Positions 34,072 through 42,774 of a stretch of 64,000 bases of DNA are shown here, piece by piece. The position numbers and the translations under genes are program-made. How positions within the stretch are numbered: the first letter of the stretch is position 1; each line of letters begins with the position of its first letter. The notes under the pieces are model-generated. The model saw only the letters and a list, made by a program, of their open reading frames with translations, searched no databases and was not told the DNA's origin. This DNA comes from Chryseobacterium tagetis (GTDB lineage Bacteria; Bacteroidota; Bacteroidia; Flavobacteriales; Weeksellaceae): positions 310,001 through 374,000 of the forward strand of contig NZ_JAERSE020000001.1 of assembly GCF_016735585.2 (NCBI RefSeq), read 5' to 3'.

Positions 34072-34410
34072 ATGGAATTAAGCATTGGAGAAATGGCATT
34101 GATTGCCGTAGCGATCGTTGTATTATTCGGACCGGATAAACTTCCTCAGATTGCGCGTGACTTGGGAGCAGGCGTAAGAAAAATGCGTGGAGCAGTAGAA
34201 GACATCAAAACGGAGATTATGAAAGAAACAGATAACCCTGTTTCTGAGATCAAACGTGAGATTGAAAAAGTGAAAGATGCTGCCAAAGATTTTAATCCCA
34301 TGAAAGATATTGAAAAAAATATCTTAAACGAACCTTCTTCCAATACCCCAGAACAGGAAAAAATTAAACCTTCAGAAGATGAAACGTATGAAGGACCTGT
34401 AAGCAGATAG
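34072..34410 (+). CDS. tatA: Sec-independent translocase subunit TatA/TatB
   Basis: The 112-residue protein has one N-terminal helix (MELSIGEMALIAVAIVVLFG, with the start shown here) ending in the conserved FGPDKLPQIARDLG hinge. An amphipathic helix and a long charged, coiled-coil-like tail follow. TatA oligomers open the pore for folded proteins; TatB is longer and has a Glu in the helix. One Glu (Glu7) is present here, so TatA versus TatB is not certain. No tatC is in the window. It is followed 9 bp later by a PAP2 gene, likely in one transcript. Confidence 0.88.
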   Translation: MELSIGEMALIAVAIVVLFGPDKLPQIARDLGAGVRKMRGAVEDIKTEIMKETDNPVSEIKREIEKVKDAAKDFNPMKDIEKNILNEPSSNTPEQEKIKPSEDETYEGPVSR

Positions 34411-34419
34411 AAACAGACC

Positions 34420-34986
34420 ATGGAAGAAATTATTCAGGATGATAAAAGTATATTTTTATACCTTAACAATTTAGGAAGTTCATCTTTCGATCAGCTTTGG
34501 ATGCTGATTTCCAGTACCTGGATATGGGTTCCGCTTTACATTATATTCTGCTATTTACTTTTTAAAAATTACAAGCTACGATCTTTTGTTTTTATATTGA
34601 TATTTATCGCGATCGGAGTTACTATTTCTGATCAGCTTGCAAGCGTATTCAAGTATGGAGTGGCGAGATTAAGACCCTGTCATGACCCGAGTTTACAGGA
34701 TCACATGAGAATTGTGAAATGTGGTGGTCAGTTTGGTTTTTATTCGGCGCATGCTTCCAATACTTTCTTTTTAGCATCTTATTTAAGTTTTCTCTTAAAA
34801 AGTAAGCTAAAATGGTTTCCTTATTTTATATTTGTGTGGGCTACAATAGTAGCGTACAGCAGAATTTATTTAGGCGTGCATTTTCCGATAGATATTTTGG
34901 TGGGGGCGTTTGTTGGATCTTTATTGGGAGGGCTTTTTGCTATGCTCGCAAGAAAAGTGATCAACAAACAAACTAAAACTATATGA
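34420..34986 (+). CDS. PAP2-family membrane phosphatase
   Basis: About six hydrophobic segments in 188 residues. The three-part active-site signature is present: KYGVARLRP (KX6RP), SAHA in GFYSAHASNTF (the PSGH-like block), and SRIYLGVHFPID (SRX5HX3D). Family members remove phosphate from phosphatidic acid, undecaprenyl diphosphate or related lipids, so a role in recycling the undecaprenyl carrier or in lipid A dephosphorylation is possible. The stop overlaps the next gene's start by 4 bp (ATGA), a sign of translational coupling. Confidence 0.9.
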   Translation: MEEIIQDDKSIFLYLNNLGSSSFDQLWMLISSTWIWVPLYIIFCYLLFKNYKLRSFVFILIFIAIGVTISDQLASVFKYGVARLRPCHDPSLQDHMRIVKCGGQFGFYSAHASNTFFLASYLSFLLKSKLKWFPYFIFVWATIVAYSRIYLGVHFPIDILVGAFVGSLLGGLFAMLARKVINKQTKTI

Positions 34987-35801
34987 AAACACAACTATTA
35001 CTTCTTACTTTAGCTGCTTCTTCGGCGGTTCAGTTATTTCATGCACAGGACAAAAAAATGGCAGAAGAATGTTTCAGCAAGGCCAATTACAAATGTGCAG
35101 AAGAACAGTATACAAAGCTTGCCGAAAAAGAACAGATTCAAAGATTCCAGTCAGAATATTACGATAAGCTGGGAACTTCGCAGAGAAGACTCGGGAAAAC
35201 AGCTCAGGCATTCAAGTCGTATGATTCGGCTTTAAAATCTAATCCGAAATCGGTTTCTGTCTATGAAAATCTGGCTTCTCTGAATAATCAGAAAGGAAGT
35301 AAAACCAAAGCTTTGGAGTACATTAATACAGCTATAACATTAGAACCTGAAAACACCAATCTTTATTTACTCCGTTCTAAGATATATGATAATTTAGGAA
35401 AGAAAGACTTAGCGCAGAAAGATTTACAATATGTTTTAAGCATTGCTCCGGATAATATTTTCGCGAGAACAGGATTGGCCAATCTAAAAAAAAGAAGCGG
35501 AGATCTTGAAGGGGCTTTAAAAGACTACAATCAGCTGATTTCAGAAAAACCTGAATCATTGTTATACAGTGGGAGAGGAGATATTTATCTTAAAATGAAG
35601 AAGACCAAAGAAGCTCTTGCTGACGTTAACAAATCAATTTCAGTTGATCCGAAATTTGCGCAGGCGTACGTTACCAAAGCTCAGATCTTGTTGGATACTG
35701 CAAAACCTAAAGAAGCCTGTACCAACTTAGATAAAGCGGTAAGTTTAGGCTACGAAAAATCTTTGCTGCAGGAGTATTATGCCAAATGTGAAAAAAAATA
35801 A
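34983..35801 (+). CDS. Secreted TPR-repeat protein
   Basis: A signal peptide (to LFHAQ, about residue 22) is followed by five or six tetratricopeptide repeats filling the rest of the 272 residues, with units such as AFKSYDSALKSNPKS, ALEYINTAITLEPEN and DALADVNKSISVDPKF-like helices. A C-terminal CTNLDKAVSLGY unit ends the array. It probably acts as a periplasmic protein-binding scaffold. ATGA overlap with the PAP2 gene and a 12-bp gap to the next gene show a tight operon. Confidence 0.85.
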   Translation: MKTQLLLLTLAASSAVQLFHAQDKKMAEECFSKANYKCAEEQYTKLAEKEQIQRFQSEYYDKLGTSQRRLGKTAQAFKSYDSALKSNPKSVSVYENLASLNNQKGSKTKALEYINTAITLEPENTNLYLLRSKIYDNLGKKDLAQKDLQYVLSIAPDNIFARTGLANLKKRSGDLEGALKDYNQLISEKPESLLYSGRGDIYLKMKKTKEALADVNKSISVDPKFAQAYVTKAQILLDTAKPKEACTNLDKAVSLGYEKSLLQEYYAKCEKK

Positions 35802-35813
35802 CTAATATATTAT

Positions 35814-36125
35814 ATGAAATTACCCAATCTAAAATTATTCGTAACGACAATTTTCACTCTGGGAGTGATGACTTTCGTAAATGCTCAACAAGCTAAAACA
35901 AAACCACAGGAAAACTCTCTTTTGGTAGCAGCTTTGAAAAAATCTCAGGAGTCTCCCTCTAAATCCCTTTTCTACATCGATAATGTGGAAAGTACTTTTG
36001 ATGCTGTAAAAAAAGTTCCTTCTGAAAATATAAAAAATGTAATGGTTCTTACAGATGATAAAATCAAGAAGAAATTCAAAGAAAAAGGGATTACTCAAAT
36101 AGTGATGGTAAATACGAAAAAATAA
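35814..36125 (+). CDS. Small secreted protein with TonB-plug-like C-terminal motif
   Basis: The 103-residue product has a signal peptide (to VNAQ, about residue 25). The C-terminus reads FYIDNVESTFDAVKKVPSEN, then IKNVMVLTDDKIKKKF and ending in IVMVNTKK. This pattern (a target strand, DAI-type turn, VLxD helix, then a final I-V-N-T-K strand) matches the plug segment of SusC/TonB-dependent receptors, but with no barrel. It could be a plug-only adaptor or TonB-box partner. Function unknown. Tight operon spacing on both sides. Confidence 0.7.
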   Translation: MKLPNLKLFVTTIFTLGVMTFVNAQQAKTKPQENSLLVAALKKSQESPSKSLFYIDNVESTFDAVKKVPSENIKNVMVLTDDKIKKKFKEKGITQIVMVNTKK

Positions 36126-36168
36126 TCTTATTTTATCTTTAGAAAATTTTTAAATCAATATCAATTTC

Positions 36169-36624
36169 ATGCTGAACATTGTTCTCGTAGAACCTGAAAT
36201 ACCAAATAATACAGGAAATATCGGAAGATTATGTGTAGGAACAGAAAGTAAATTACACCTTATTCATCCTTTTGGATTTGTCATTAATGATAAAAATCTG
36301 AAACGTTCGGGATTAGATTATTGGGTTCATTTAGACGTGACTGAATATGCCAATGTAGATGAATGGATACAGGCTATTCCTGATCTTTCCCGTGTTTTTC
36401 TGATGAGTTCCCATGCTGAAAAATCTTATCTGGAAACAGAATTTAAAGACGGTGACTGGCTTGTTTTCGGGAAAGAAAGCGTAGGATTGAGCAAAGAGGT
36501 TCTAGACCGTTTTGAAAATCATTTGACAATTCCGATGTCTAAACTGATCAGAAGCTTTAATATTGCTAATTCCGTAGCTTTTGTAGTCGGTGAAGCTAAG
36601 AGACAGATTGGTTTAAAAATTTAG
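36169..36624 (+). CDS. trmL: tRNA (cytidine/uridine(34)-2'-O)-methyltransferase
   Basis: This SPOUT-family enzyme of 151 residues methylates the 2'-OH of nucleotide 34 in leucine tRNAs, using SAM. Signature segments are EPEIPNNTGNIGR (8-20), FGKESVGLS (about 103-111) and the knot end SFNIANSVAFVVGEA (about 130-144). The length matches TrmL. It is the last gene of the tatA-PAP2-TPR group or has its own promoter in the 43-bp gap. It ends 14 bp from the convergent rlmH stop. Confidence 0.93.
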   Translation: MLNIVLVEPEIPNNTGNIGRLCVGTESKLHLIHPFGFVINDKNLKRSGLDYWVHLDVTEYANVDEWIQAIPDLSRVFLMSSHAEKSYLETEFKDGDWLVFGKESVGLSKEVLDRFENHLTIPMSKLIRSFNIANSVAFVVGEAKRQIGLKI

Positions 36625-36638
36625 GTTAAATACTCATA

Positions 36639-37112
36639 TTAATCATTATGATAAGGTTTTCCTTGTAAAATCTGATCAGCCCGATATAATTGTTCAACGA
36701 TAAATAACCGAATCATTTGGTGCGTAAATGTCATTTTAGATAATGACATTTTTTCGTTGGTTCTGTTGTAAATGTCATCAGAAAAACCATACGCTCCTCC
36801 GATCAGAATGTGGATCTTTTTTACCGATGAATTCATCCAGGTATCAATTTTTTGTGCAAATTCTCTACTGGTAAACTGTTTTCCTTTCTCATCAAGAATA
36901 ACGACGAGATCATTTTTATCAATATGATTGAGGAACAGTTTGGCTTCTTCTTTTTTCAGAAGATCCGGAGTAAGGTTCTTAGCGTTTTTAACATCCGGAA
37001 TTTCTATAATTTCAAAATTCCAGTGTTTGGGTAGCCGTTTCAGATAGTAACTGATTAATGAAGTGATTTCCTTATCATCCGTTTTACCGATACAAAGCAC
37101 ATTGATCTGCAT
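36639..37112 (-). CDS. rlmH: 23S rRNA (pseudouridine(1915)-N3)-methyltransferase RlmH
   Basis: At 157 residues this is a typical RlmH, a SPOUT enzyme that acts on assembled 70S ribosomes at helix 69. The C-terminal knot is clear: HILIGGAYGFSDD binds SAM, and MTFTHQMIRLFIVEQLYRA plus QGKPYHND is the family's end signature. It is transcribed leftward, tail to tail with trmL. The two genes encode different SPOUT methyltransferases side by side. Confidence 0.96.
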   Translation of the reverse strand: MQINVLCIGKTDDKEITSLISYYLKRLPKHWNFEIIEIPDVKNAKNLTPDLLKKEEAKLFLNHIDKNDLVVILDEKGKQFTSREFAQKIDTWMNSSVKKIHILIGGAYGFSDDIYNRTNEKMSLSKMTFTHQMIRLFIVEQLYRADQILQGKPYHND

Positions 37113-37212
37113 TTCCTGTCTTTAAATATTTACAGCATCAAAGATATTCATAAATTAAAGAAAGTCATAATTTGCAGAGTGCTAAGAGCATTTACAAGTT
37201 TAAAAAAATCAT

Positions 37213-37220
37213 TACTTTTG
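37213..37220 (+). promoter_or_regulatory. TANNTTTG -7 promoter element (outer-membrane protein gene)
   Basis: TACTTTTG, 16 nt before the ATG at 37237. Confidence 0.38.
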
Positions 37221-37236
37221 TTAGAACACCAGTCCG

Positions 37237-38259
37237 ATGAAAGTAAAAATCCTTTCTTTTCTGCTTTTTTGTTGCTCATCGATTTCTTATGCTCAGGAAA
37301 TTGATGAAACTCCGGATAAGAAGTATATAGAAGAAGATAAAAATAAAATTTCAGTCGTTACGGGACTGAGTTACCTTCATAATATTTTCGGACTATTATA
37401 TCAGGATAAAATTTTTCGTCTAAGACCGAATGATGCTTTCTATACTGAATTTTTTCTGCGGTATCGATGGCTGGATGTGAGTTTTTCCTTTGCTCCGAAA
37501 CTGACAAGAATTAATAATGATGATCTTGAAAAAGGAAAATCAAAATACTTTAATGTAGGATTTACTTTCTTTGTGAGCCCAAAACTCAGGCAATATGTTT
37601 ACTTTAGTGAAGTGAAAGGCCTGTATTTTCAGGATACAAAGGAATTTATGCGCCTTATTTACGGAGCAGATTATAATGAAGAGGGATATTTGCAGTTTCC
37701 TGATGCTAAGTACAGATCATTTAAAGGAGAAACCAGTTATTTGTGGCTGGGAAATAAAACCAATTACAGAAGCTTCAATAATATGACGTATAAACCGTTG
37801 AAAGACGTTTTTATAGTAAGTACAGGTTTGTTTTATCAGTACAATATTCTCAGCGATCTTAATAAGACGATTTATCAGGGAGAGATTTTTAATGAAAGTG
37901 CGGATGATTCTCCTTCGAAAGATTTCAGAATTGCTTTAAGATCAGGAGGAGGTGTTCAGAAAAAAATGGGTGATCATTGGTACACGATTGTAGAAGCCTA
38001 TCCAGAGTTTTATTATTCCAAATTGATAGGAGAGGACTTTCATGAATTTAATGTAGGACTCTATTCCAATGCGAGAATGGGGTATGATAACGGAAAATGG
38101 TTTTTCGGAGGTGGATTTCAACTGAACTGGATCAACAGTTCCGACGAGAATTTTTATTCCACCACACAATGGTTATTCCGTGTAGGTATTGGTTTCCGGT
38201 TTAATTCACCTACATTTGTAAACAGAAACTTTGATAAAATAGATCAAATTTTAAAGTAA
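37237..38259 (+). CDS. Outer-membrane beta-barrel protein, DUF4421-like
   Basis: A signal peptide (to SYAQ, about residue 20) precedes alternating aromatic/polar strands: FYTEFFLRYRWLDVSFSF, KYFNVGFTFFVSP, GETSYLWLGNKTNYRS and WLFRVGIGFRFNSP. The DUF4421-like N-terminus has YRPND-type sequence (RLRPNDAFYTEF). It should be an integral outer-membrane protein, possibly coupled to lipid or envelope functions. It is followed 3 bp later by a YihY-type gene. Family assignment is from memory of pattern, so moderate. Confidence 0.75.
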   Translation: MKVKILSFLLFCCSSISYAQEIDETPDKKYIEEDKNKISVVTGLSYLHNIFGLLYQDKIFRLRPNDAFYTEFFLRYRWLDVSFSFAPKLTRINNDDLEKGKSKYFNVGFTFFVSPKLRQYVYFSEVKGLYFQDTKEFMRLIYGADYNEEGYLQFPDAKYRSFKGETSYLWLGNKTNYRSFNNMTYKPLKDVFIVSTGLFYQYNILSDLNKTIYQGEIFNESADDSPSKDFRIALRSGGGVQKKMGDHWYTIVEAYPEFYYSKLIGEDFHEFNVGLYSNARMGYDNGKWFFGGGFQLNWINSSDENFYSTTQWLFRVGIGFRFNSPTFVNRNFDKIDQILK

Positions 38260-38262
38260 AAT

Positions 38263-39282
38263 ATGGGTATAAAACTTCCTAAATTTATCTTGAAAATTCA
38301 AGAGTTTTTTGATGGTATTCATATTCCTGTTTTAGGAATATCGCTTTGGCAGATGTTCCAGATCTATATTTCAGGCATTTTCAAAGGGAAAATAGGGAGA
38401 AAGGCAGCCGCGATTTCCTGGAGCTTTACCATAAGTTTATTTCCGTTTCTTCTTTTCTTACTTTCTGTATTGCCTTATATGCCGCATTATGACAAGCTTC
38501 AGTTTTACATTTTTGAAGTCCTGATGCATAATGTATTCCCGTCCAATATGGAAGGAGATGTAAGAGGGTATATAGAAACCAATATTATCCCGAATATGAA
38601 GGGAATCAGCAATCTTACGATCATTTTAGCTTTGGTTTTTGCCACGAACGGTACTTTTTCTCTGATCAGCGGATTTAATGAAAATTCTGAGGAGAAACTG
38701 ACGGATGTGAAAGAATTTATACTTTCTTTTTTCATCACCATTGGTTTTATTTTGATTGTATTCTTAGCGCTTTTCGGAGTCTATTATGTGGAAGTTGTTA
38801 TGAAGCTCTTTACGCCGTCATATGATATTTCATGGCTCGTTAACAACCTTTCAAAGATCATCGGATTTGTTTCCTTTCCTGTGTTTTACTTTATCCTTTT
38901 AGCTTTGTTTTACTGGTTGGGAACCGTGAAGATTACAAGATTCAGACAGGCCGTTCCGGGAGCAATTTTGACAACGGTTTTATTTGTTCTTACAACCTAT
39001 ATTTTTGCGATTTATGTAAAAGATATTGCACGATATAACGTTTTATACGGCTCCATTGGTAGTATGATTCTTCTGATGGTTTGGGTAAATGTGAATGTAT
39101 ATCTTCTTCTTTTCGGAAATGAACTGAATATGGCAATCAGAAAGCTGAGAATTGAAAAACTGCTTTCAGATGAGCTTAAAAAGGAAGCTTTGGGTTACCA
39201 TGACGGAATCAAAGAACCTAGTTGGGAAAACAATGAGGAGCACACCCGAAAACTGAATCAGGAAAATAATTCTGATGCTTAA
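38263..39282 (+). CDS. YihY/BrkB-family inner-membrane protein
   Basis: Six hydrophobic segments in 339 residues, with the family's early RKAAAISWSFTISLFPF and later FPVFYFILLALFYW and GSIGSMILLMVWVNVNVYLLLFGNELN (in part). YihY proteins were once called ribonuclease BN in error; current evidence points to a role in lipid or envelope transport. The C-terminal tail is charged. Stop codons of this gene and the convergent nhaA are only 3 bp apart. Confidence 0.88.
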   Translation: MGIKLPKFILKIQEFFDGIHIPVLGISLWQMFQIYISGIFKGKIGRKAAAISWSFTISLFPFLLFLLSVLPYMPHYDKLQFYIFEVLMHNVFPSNMEGDVRGYIETNIIPNMKGISNLTIILALVFATNGTFSLISGFNENSEEKLTDVKEFILSFFITIGFILIVFLALFGVYYVEVVMKLFTPSYDISWLVNNLSKIIGFVSFPVFYFILLALFYWLGTVKITRFRQAVPGAILTTVLFVLTTYIFAIYVKDIARYNVLYGSIGSMILLMVWVNVNVYLLLFGNELNMAIRKLRIEKLLSDELKKEALGYHDGIKEPSWENNEEHTRKLNQENNSDA

Positions 39283-39285
39283 ATT

Positions 39286-40455
39286 TTAATTTCCTGAATA
39301 TTTCTTAGAACTCATTTTCAAGATCATAAAACCTAAAAAAGCAGATAGAAAGGAAGCGATTAATATGGCAAATTTAGCTTCATCCTGAATCTGTATTTCC
39401 GTTTTAAAAGAAAGTAAGGCGATAAAAATAGACATCGTAAAACCGATTCCTGCTAAACAACCCACACCAATCATTTGTATCCATGAGCTATTTTGCGGCA
39501 GTGAGCTTACTTTTAGTTTTATAGCAAGAAAAGAAAAAAGATTGATTCCGATAAGTTTTCCCAAAACCAATCCGCAGACAATTCCAAGTCCTAAAGTGTT
39601 TGTAAGTCCTCCAATCATAGCACTGTTGAATGTAATATTCGTATTGGCAAGAGCGAAAACAGGCATGATTAAAAAACTCACCGGAATACTTAACGTGTGT
39701 TCCAGTTTTTCTAAAGGGGATATTTCTGTCTCAGACACGTTTGTAGGAATTGAAAACGCAAGCAAAACGCCTGCAATAGTCGCATGAATTCCTGAATGAT
39801 GAAGGAAATACCATAAAAATAATCCCGGAATAATATAAAAAATAAGCTTAGTAACTTTTAAAAAGTTTAAAATAAACAATAATACAGTAACTCCTAAAGA
39901 AAGCAGTAAATACACCCAGTGTATCTGATCGGTATAAAATATGGCAATCACGAGTATCGCTCCTAAATCATCTACAATGGCCAAAGCGGCTAAGAAAATC
40001 TTGATAGAGTTCGGAATCCTGCTTCCAAGCATAGAAATAATGGCAAGCGAAAATGCAATATCTGTTGCCATAGGAATTCCCCATCCGTTTTCGTATTTCG
40101 TGCCGAAATTGAAAATCGTGAAAATAACTGCAGGAACAATCATTCCGCCAATAGCTGCAAAAATAGGAAGAGAAGCATTTTTAAAGGAAGAAAGTTCACC
40201 TTCAATAATTTCTCTTTTGATTTCAAGACCTACTAATAGGAAGAAGATAGCCATTAATCCGTCGTTGATCCACACGCTGATCGGATATTCTAAATGAAAG
40301 ACTGAAGTACCGATTTCCTGATCTAAAAAACGCTGAAAACCTTCACCAATAGACGAATTGGCAATTAGTAGAGAAATTACAACACATAAGATGAGTATAA
40401 TTCCCGAAAACTGACTGTTAGTAAAGAATTTTTTAAAATATAAAGATAAATTCAT
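39286..40455 (-). CDS. nhaA: Na+/H+ antiporter NhaA
   Basis: This 389-residue inner-membrane antiporter exports sodium in exchange for protons. The paired aspartates of the ion-binding site are Asp162-Asp163 in AIVDDLGAI. Another diagnostic segment is FFLLVGLEIKREIIEGEL (71-88). About twelve hydrophobic segments are visible. The start lies 8 bp after the (p)ppGpp synthetase gene, so the stringent-response gene and this antiporter are probably cotranscribed. Confidence 0.95.
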   Translation of the reverse strand: MNLSLYFKKFFTNSQFSGIILILCVVISLLIANSSIGEGFQRFLDQEIGTSVFHLEYPISVWINDGLMAIFFLLVGLEIKREIIEGELSSFKNASLPIFAAIGGMIVPAVIFTIFNFGTKYENGWGIPMATDIAFSLAIISMLGSRIPNSIKIFLAALAIVDDLGAILVIAIFYTDQIHWVYLLLSLGVTVLLFILNFLKVTKLIFYIIPGLFLWYFLHHSGIHATIAGVLLAFSIPTNVSETEISPLEKLEHTLSIPVSFLIMPVFALANTNITFNSAMIGGLTNTLGLGIVCGLVLGKLIGINLFSFLAIKLKVSSLPQNSSWIQMIGVGCLAGIGFTMSIFIALLSFKTEIQIQDEAKFAILIASFLSAFLGFMILKMSSKKYSGN

Positions 40456-40463
40456 CTTTCTGA

Positions 40464-42668
40464 TTATATTCTCCTTATTCTTGAAACACCATCGATTGCC
40501 TTAAGCTTTTTGAAAGTTTCTTCCAATTGGCCTCTGTTCTTTACCTCAAGGTTGATGTTACCATTGAAAACCCCGTTATTGGATTCGATAGACATACTTT
40601 TCATATCCATTCCCATAGCACCGCTTATGACGGTCGTTATATCATTAATCATTCCCATTCTGTCCAATCCTTCGATTTCAATTTTTATTCTGTTCTTAAA
40701 GCTTTCTGCATTCACCCATTTTGCGGGAATGACACGGTAATCATACTGAGCGCGCAGATTAATAGCATTCGGACAATTGTCACTGTGTACTTTAATCCCG
40801 TCAGAAATCGTAATAAATCCGAAAATTTTATCACCCGGAATTACTGTACAGCATTTGGCATAGGTATAATTCAGTTTTTCTTCATCTTTCCCAAAGACGA
40901 TCATGTCAAGATTCTGCTCTTTAGGTTCTTCGTAATGTGTGTTTTTAGAAGGTGATTTTCTGAATCTGGAAAGTAAATTATTAAACACGTTTTTACTTTC
41001 AATATATTTCCTTAAGCTGCTTGCATCCAGTTCATTATTCTGGAATTTAAGAAATAACTCCTGTGAACTTTTAAGATTGAAGAATTTTTGCAGTTTATTG
41101 ATTTCTTCATCGTTGAAATTGATTTTGGCGTGACGAAGCTTTCTTTGCAGAATTTCTTTTCCATCTTCTACCAACTGATTTTTTTGGGAATTCAAATAGC
41201 TTTTGATCTTGGATTTAGCCTTTGAAGTAACCACAAATTCCAGCCAGTCAGATTTTGGCTTTTGGTTTTGTGACGAAAGAATATCTACCTGATCTCCGTT
41301 TTGAAGAGTGTAGGAAATAGGAACAAGCTTACCGTTTATTTTTGCGCCTAAACATTTCATTCCTAAATCTGAATGCACAGCAAAGGCAAAATCAAGAGCC
41401 GTTGCATTGGTTGGTAAAATTTTAATTTCACCCTTTGGCGTAAATACAAAAACCTCTTTTGAATATAAATTCAGTTTAATATTGTCTAAAAGTTCCGACG
41501 TAGAAAGGTTTTGCTGCTGTTCCAGCACATCCCGGATCTCAGTGACCCAGTTTTCGAAATTTCGGTCTTCCGAACTTTGTTTATACCCTTCTTTGTATTT
41601 GTAATGGGCTGCAACGCCTTTTTCTGCAATTTCATCCATTCTTTCAGAACGGATCTGAACTTCGATCCATTTTTTATCAGGGCCAAGAACTGTTAAATGC
41701 AAGCTTTCGTATCCTGTAGAACGAGGTTGTGTGATCCAGTCACGCATTCTGGAAGGATTACTGTGATAAACATCCGTTACGATTGAATAGATTTTCCAAG
41801 CAAGAAATTTTTCATTCTTAGCATCAGATTTGTAAATGATTCTGATGGCGTAATTGTCAAAAACCTCTTCAAAGGAAACCCCTTGTTTCAGCATCTTTCT
41901 GTAAATAGAAGAAATCGCTTTTGCACGACCTTTAATTTTGAAGTTTAAGCCTTCTTCGTGTAATTTCTCCGAAACTTCTTTTTTAAACTCTTCAATATAT
42001 CTTTCACGGCTTTCTTTTGCTAATTCTAATTTTTCCGTAATCTCGGTGTAAATATCCGGATTGTTGTATTTTAAAGAGAGATCTTCAAGCTCAGATTTGA
42101 TGTTGTACAAACCCAAACGGTGAGCCATTGGCGCATAAATGTAAACCGTTTCGGAAGCAATTTTTTTCTGCTTGTCCGGAGCCATGCTTTCCAATGTACG
42201 CATGTTGTGAAGACGGTCTGCAATTTTAATTAAAATGACTCTGAAATCTTCAGAAAGAGTTAATAATAATTTTCTGTAATTTTCAGACTGTACCGAAATA
42301 TTCTGATGATTCATGATGGAGATCTTCGTCAATCCGTTCACGATATTGGCTATTTTTTCACCAAAGATTTTTTTCAGGTCTTCATAGGTATAATCCGAAT
42401 CTTCAATAACGTCATGCAAAAGGGCACATGCAATAGAAGTAGCGCCCAAACCAATTTCTGTAGCTACAATTTTGGCTACGGCAATAGGGTGGTAAATGTA
42501 AGGTTCTCCTGTTTTTCTTCTTTGTTCTTTATGAGCATCTAATGCAATATCAAATGCCTTTCGGATGAGTTTATTGTTTTCTTCATCCAAAGTTCTGTAT
42601 GTGTTCGAAATTAAATCTTTATATCTCGCAAGAATTTCCTTATTTTCCTGCTCTAAATCATAACTCAT
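40464..42668 (-). CDS. Bifunctional (p)ppGpp synthetase/hydrolase (Rel/SpoT)
   Basis: All expected domains are present in 734 residues. The HD hydrolase has His85-Asp86 in LLHDVIEDSDYT. The synthetase region has RAKAISSIYRKM, FDNYAIRIIY and EVQIRSERMDEIAEKG. A TGS domain follows near residue 400 (VFTPKGEIKILP), then a helical part with Cys-Cys (YAKCCTVIPGD), and a C-terminal ACT domain (RIKIEIEGLDRMGMINDI). With an intact HD site it should both make and degrade (p)ppGpp. As the lone long RSH in this window it is a Rel-type enzyme. Followed by nhaA. Confidence 0.95.
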   Translation of the reverse strand: MSYDLEQENKEILARYKDLISNTYRTLDEENNKLIRKAFDIALDAHKEQRRKTGEPYIYHPIAVAKIVATEIGLGATSIACALLHDVIEDSDYTYEDLKKIFGEKIANIVNGLTKISIMNHQNISVQSENYRKLLLTLSEDFRVILIKIADRLHNMRTLESMAPDKQKKIASETVYIYAPMAHRLGLYNIKSELEDLSLKYNNPDIYTEITEKLELAKESRERYIEEFKKEVSEKLHEEGLNFKIKGRAKAISSIYRKMLKQGVSFEEVFDNYAIRIIYKSDAKNEKFLAWKIYSIVTDVYHSNPSRMRDWITQPRSTGYESLHLTVLGPDKKWIEVQIRSERMDEIAEKGVAAHYKYKEGYKQSSEDRNFENWVTEIRDVLEQQQNLSTSELLDNIKLNLYSKEVFVFTPKGEIKILPTNATALDFAFAVHSDLGMKCLGAKINGKLVPISYTLQNGDQVDILSSQNQKPKSDWLEFVVTSKAKSKIKSYLNSQKNQLVEDGKEILQRKLRHAKINFNDEEINKLQKFFNLKSSQELFLKFQNNELDASSLRKYIESKNVFNNLLSRFRKSPSKNTHYEEPKEQNLDMIVFGKDEEKLNYTYAKCCTVIPGDKIFGFITISDGIKVHSDNCPNAINLRAQYDYRVIPAKWVNAESFKNRIKIEIEGLDRMGMINDITTVISGAMGMDMKSMSIESNNGVFNGNINLEVKNRGQLEETFKKLKAIDGVSRIRRI

Positions 42669-42723
42669 ATGAAATACCTATGTTTAGACGAATATACAAA
42701 AAAATAAGGACTTTTCAAACAAC

Positions 42724-42749
42724 AAAATCCGTAGATCACTCTACGGATT
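42724..42749 (-). terminator. Intrinsic terminator after small stress-like gene
   Basis: AATCCGTAG pairs with CTACGGATT around a 6-nt loop; the minus strand continues with a T-rich tail. Confidence 0.75.
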
Positions 42750-42774
42750 CCTGGTTATTAGAATTTATATATTA

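Noticed and set aside
40510..42542. Rightward frames within the Rel/SpoT gene
   Set aside because: Shadows of the conserved HD, synthetase, TGS and ACT coding sequence.
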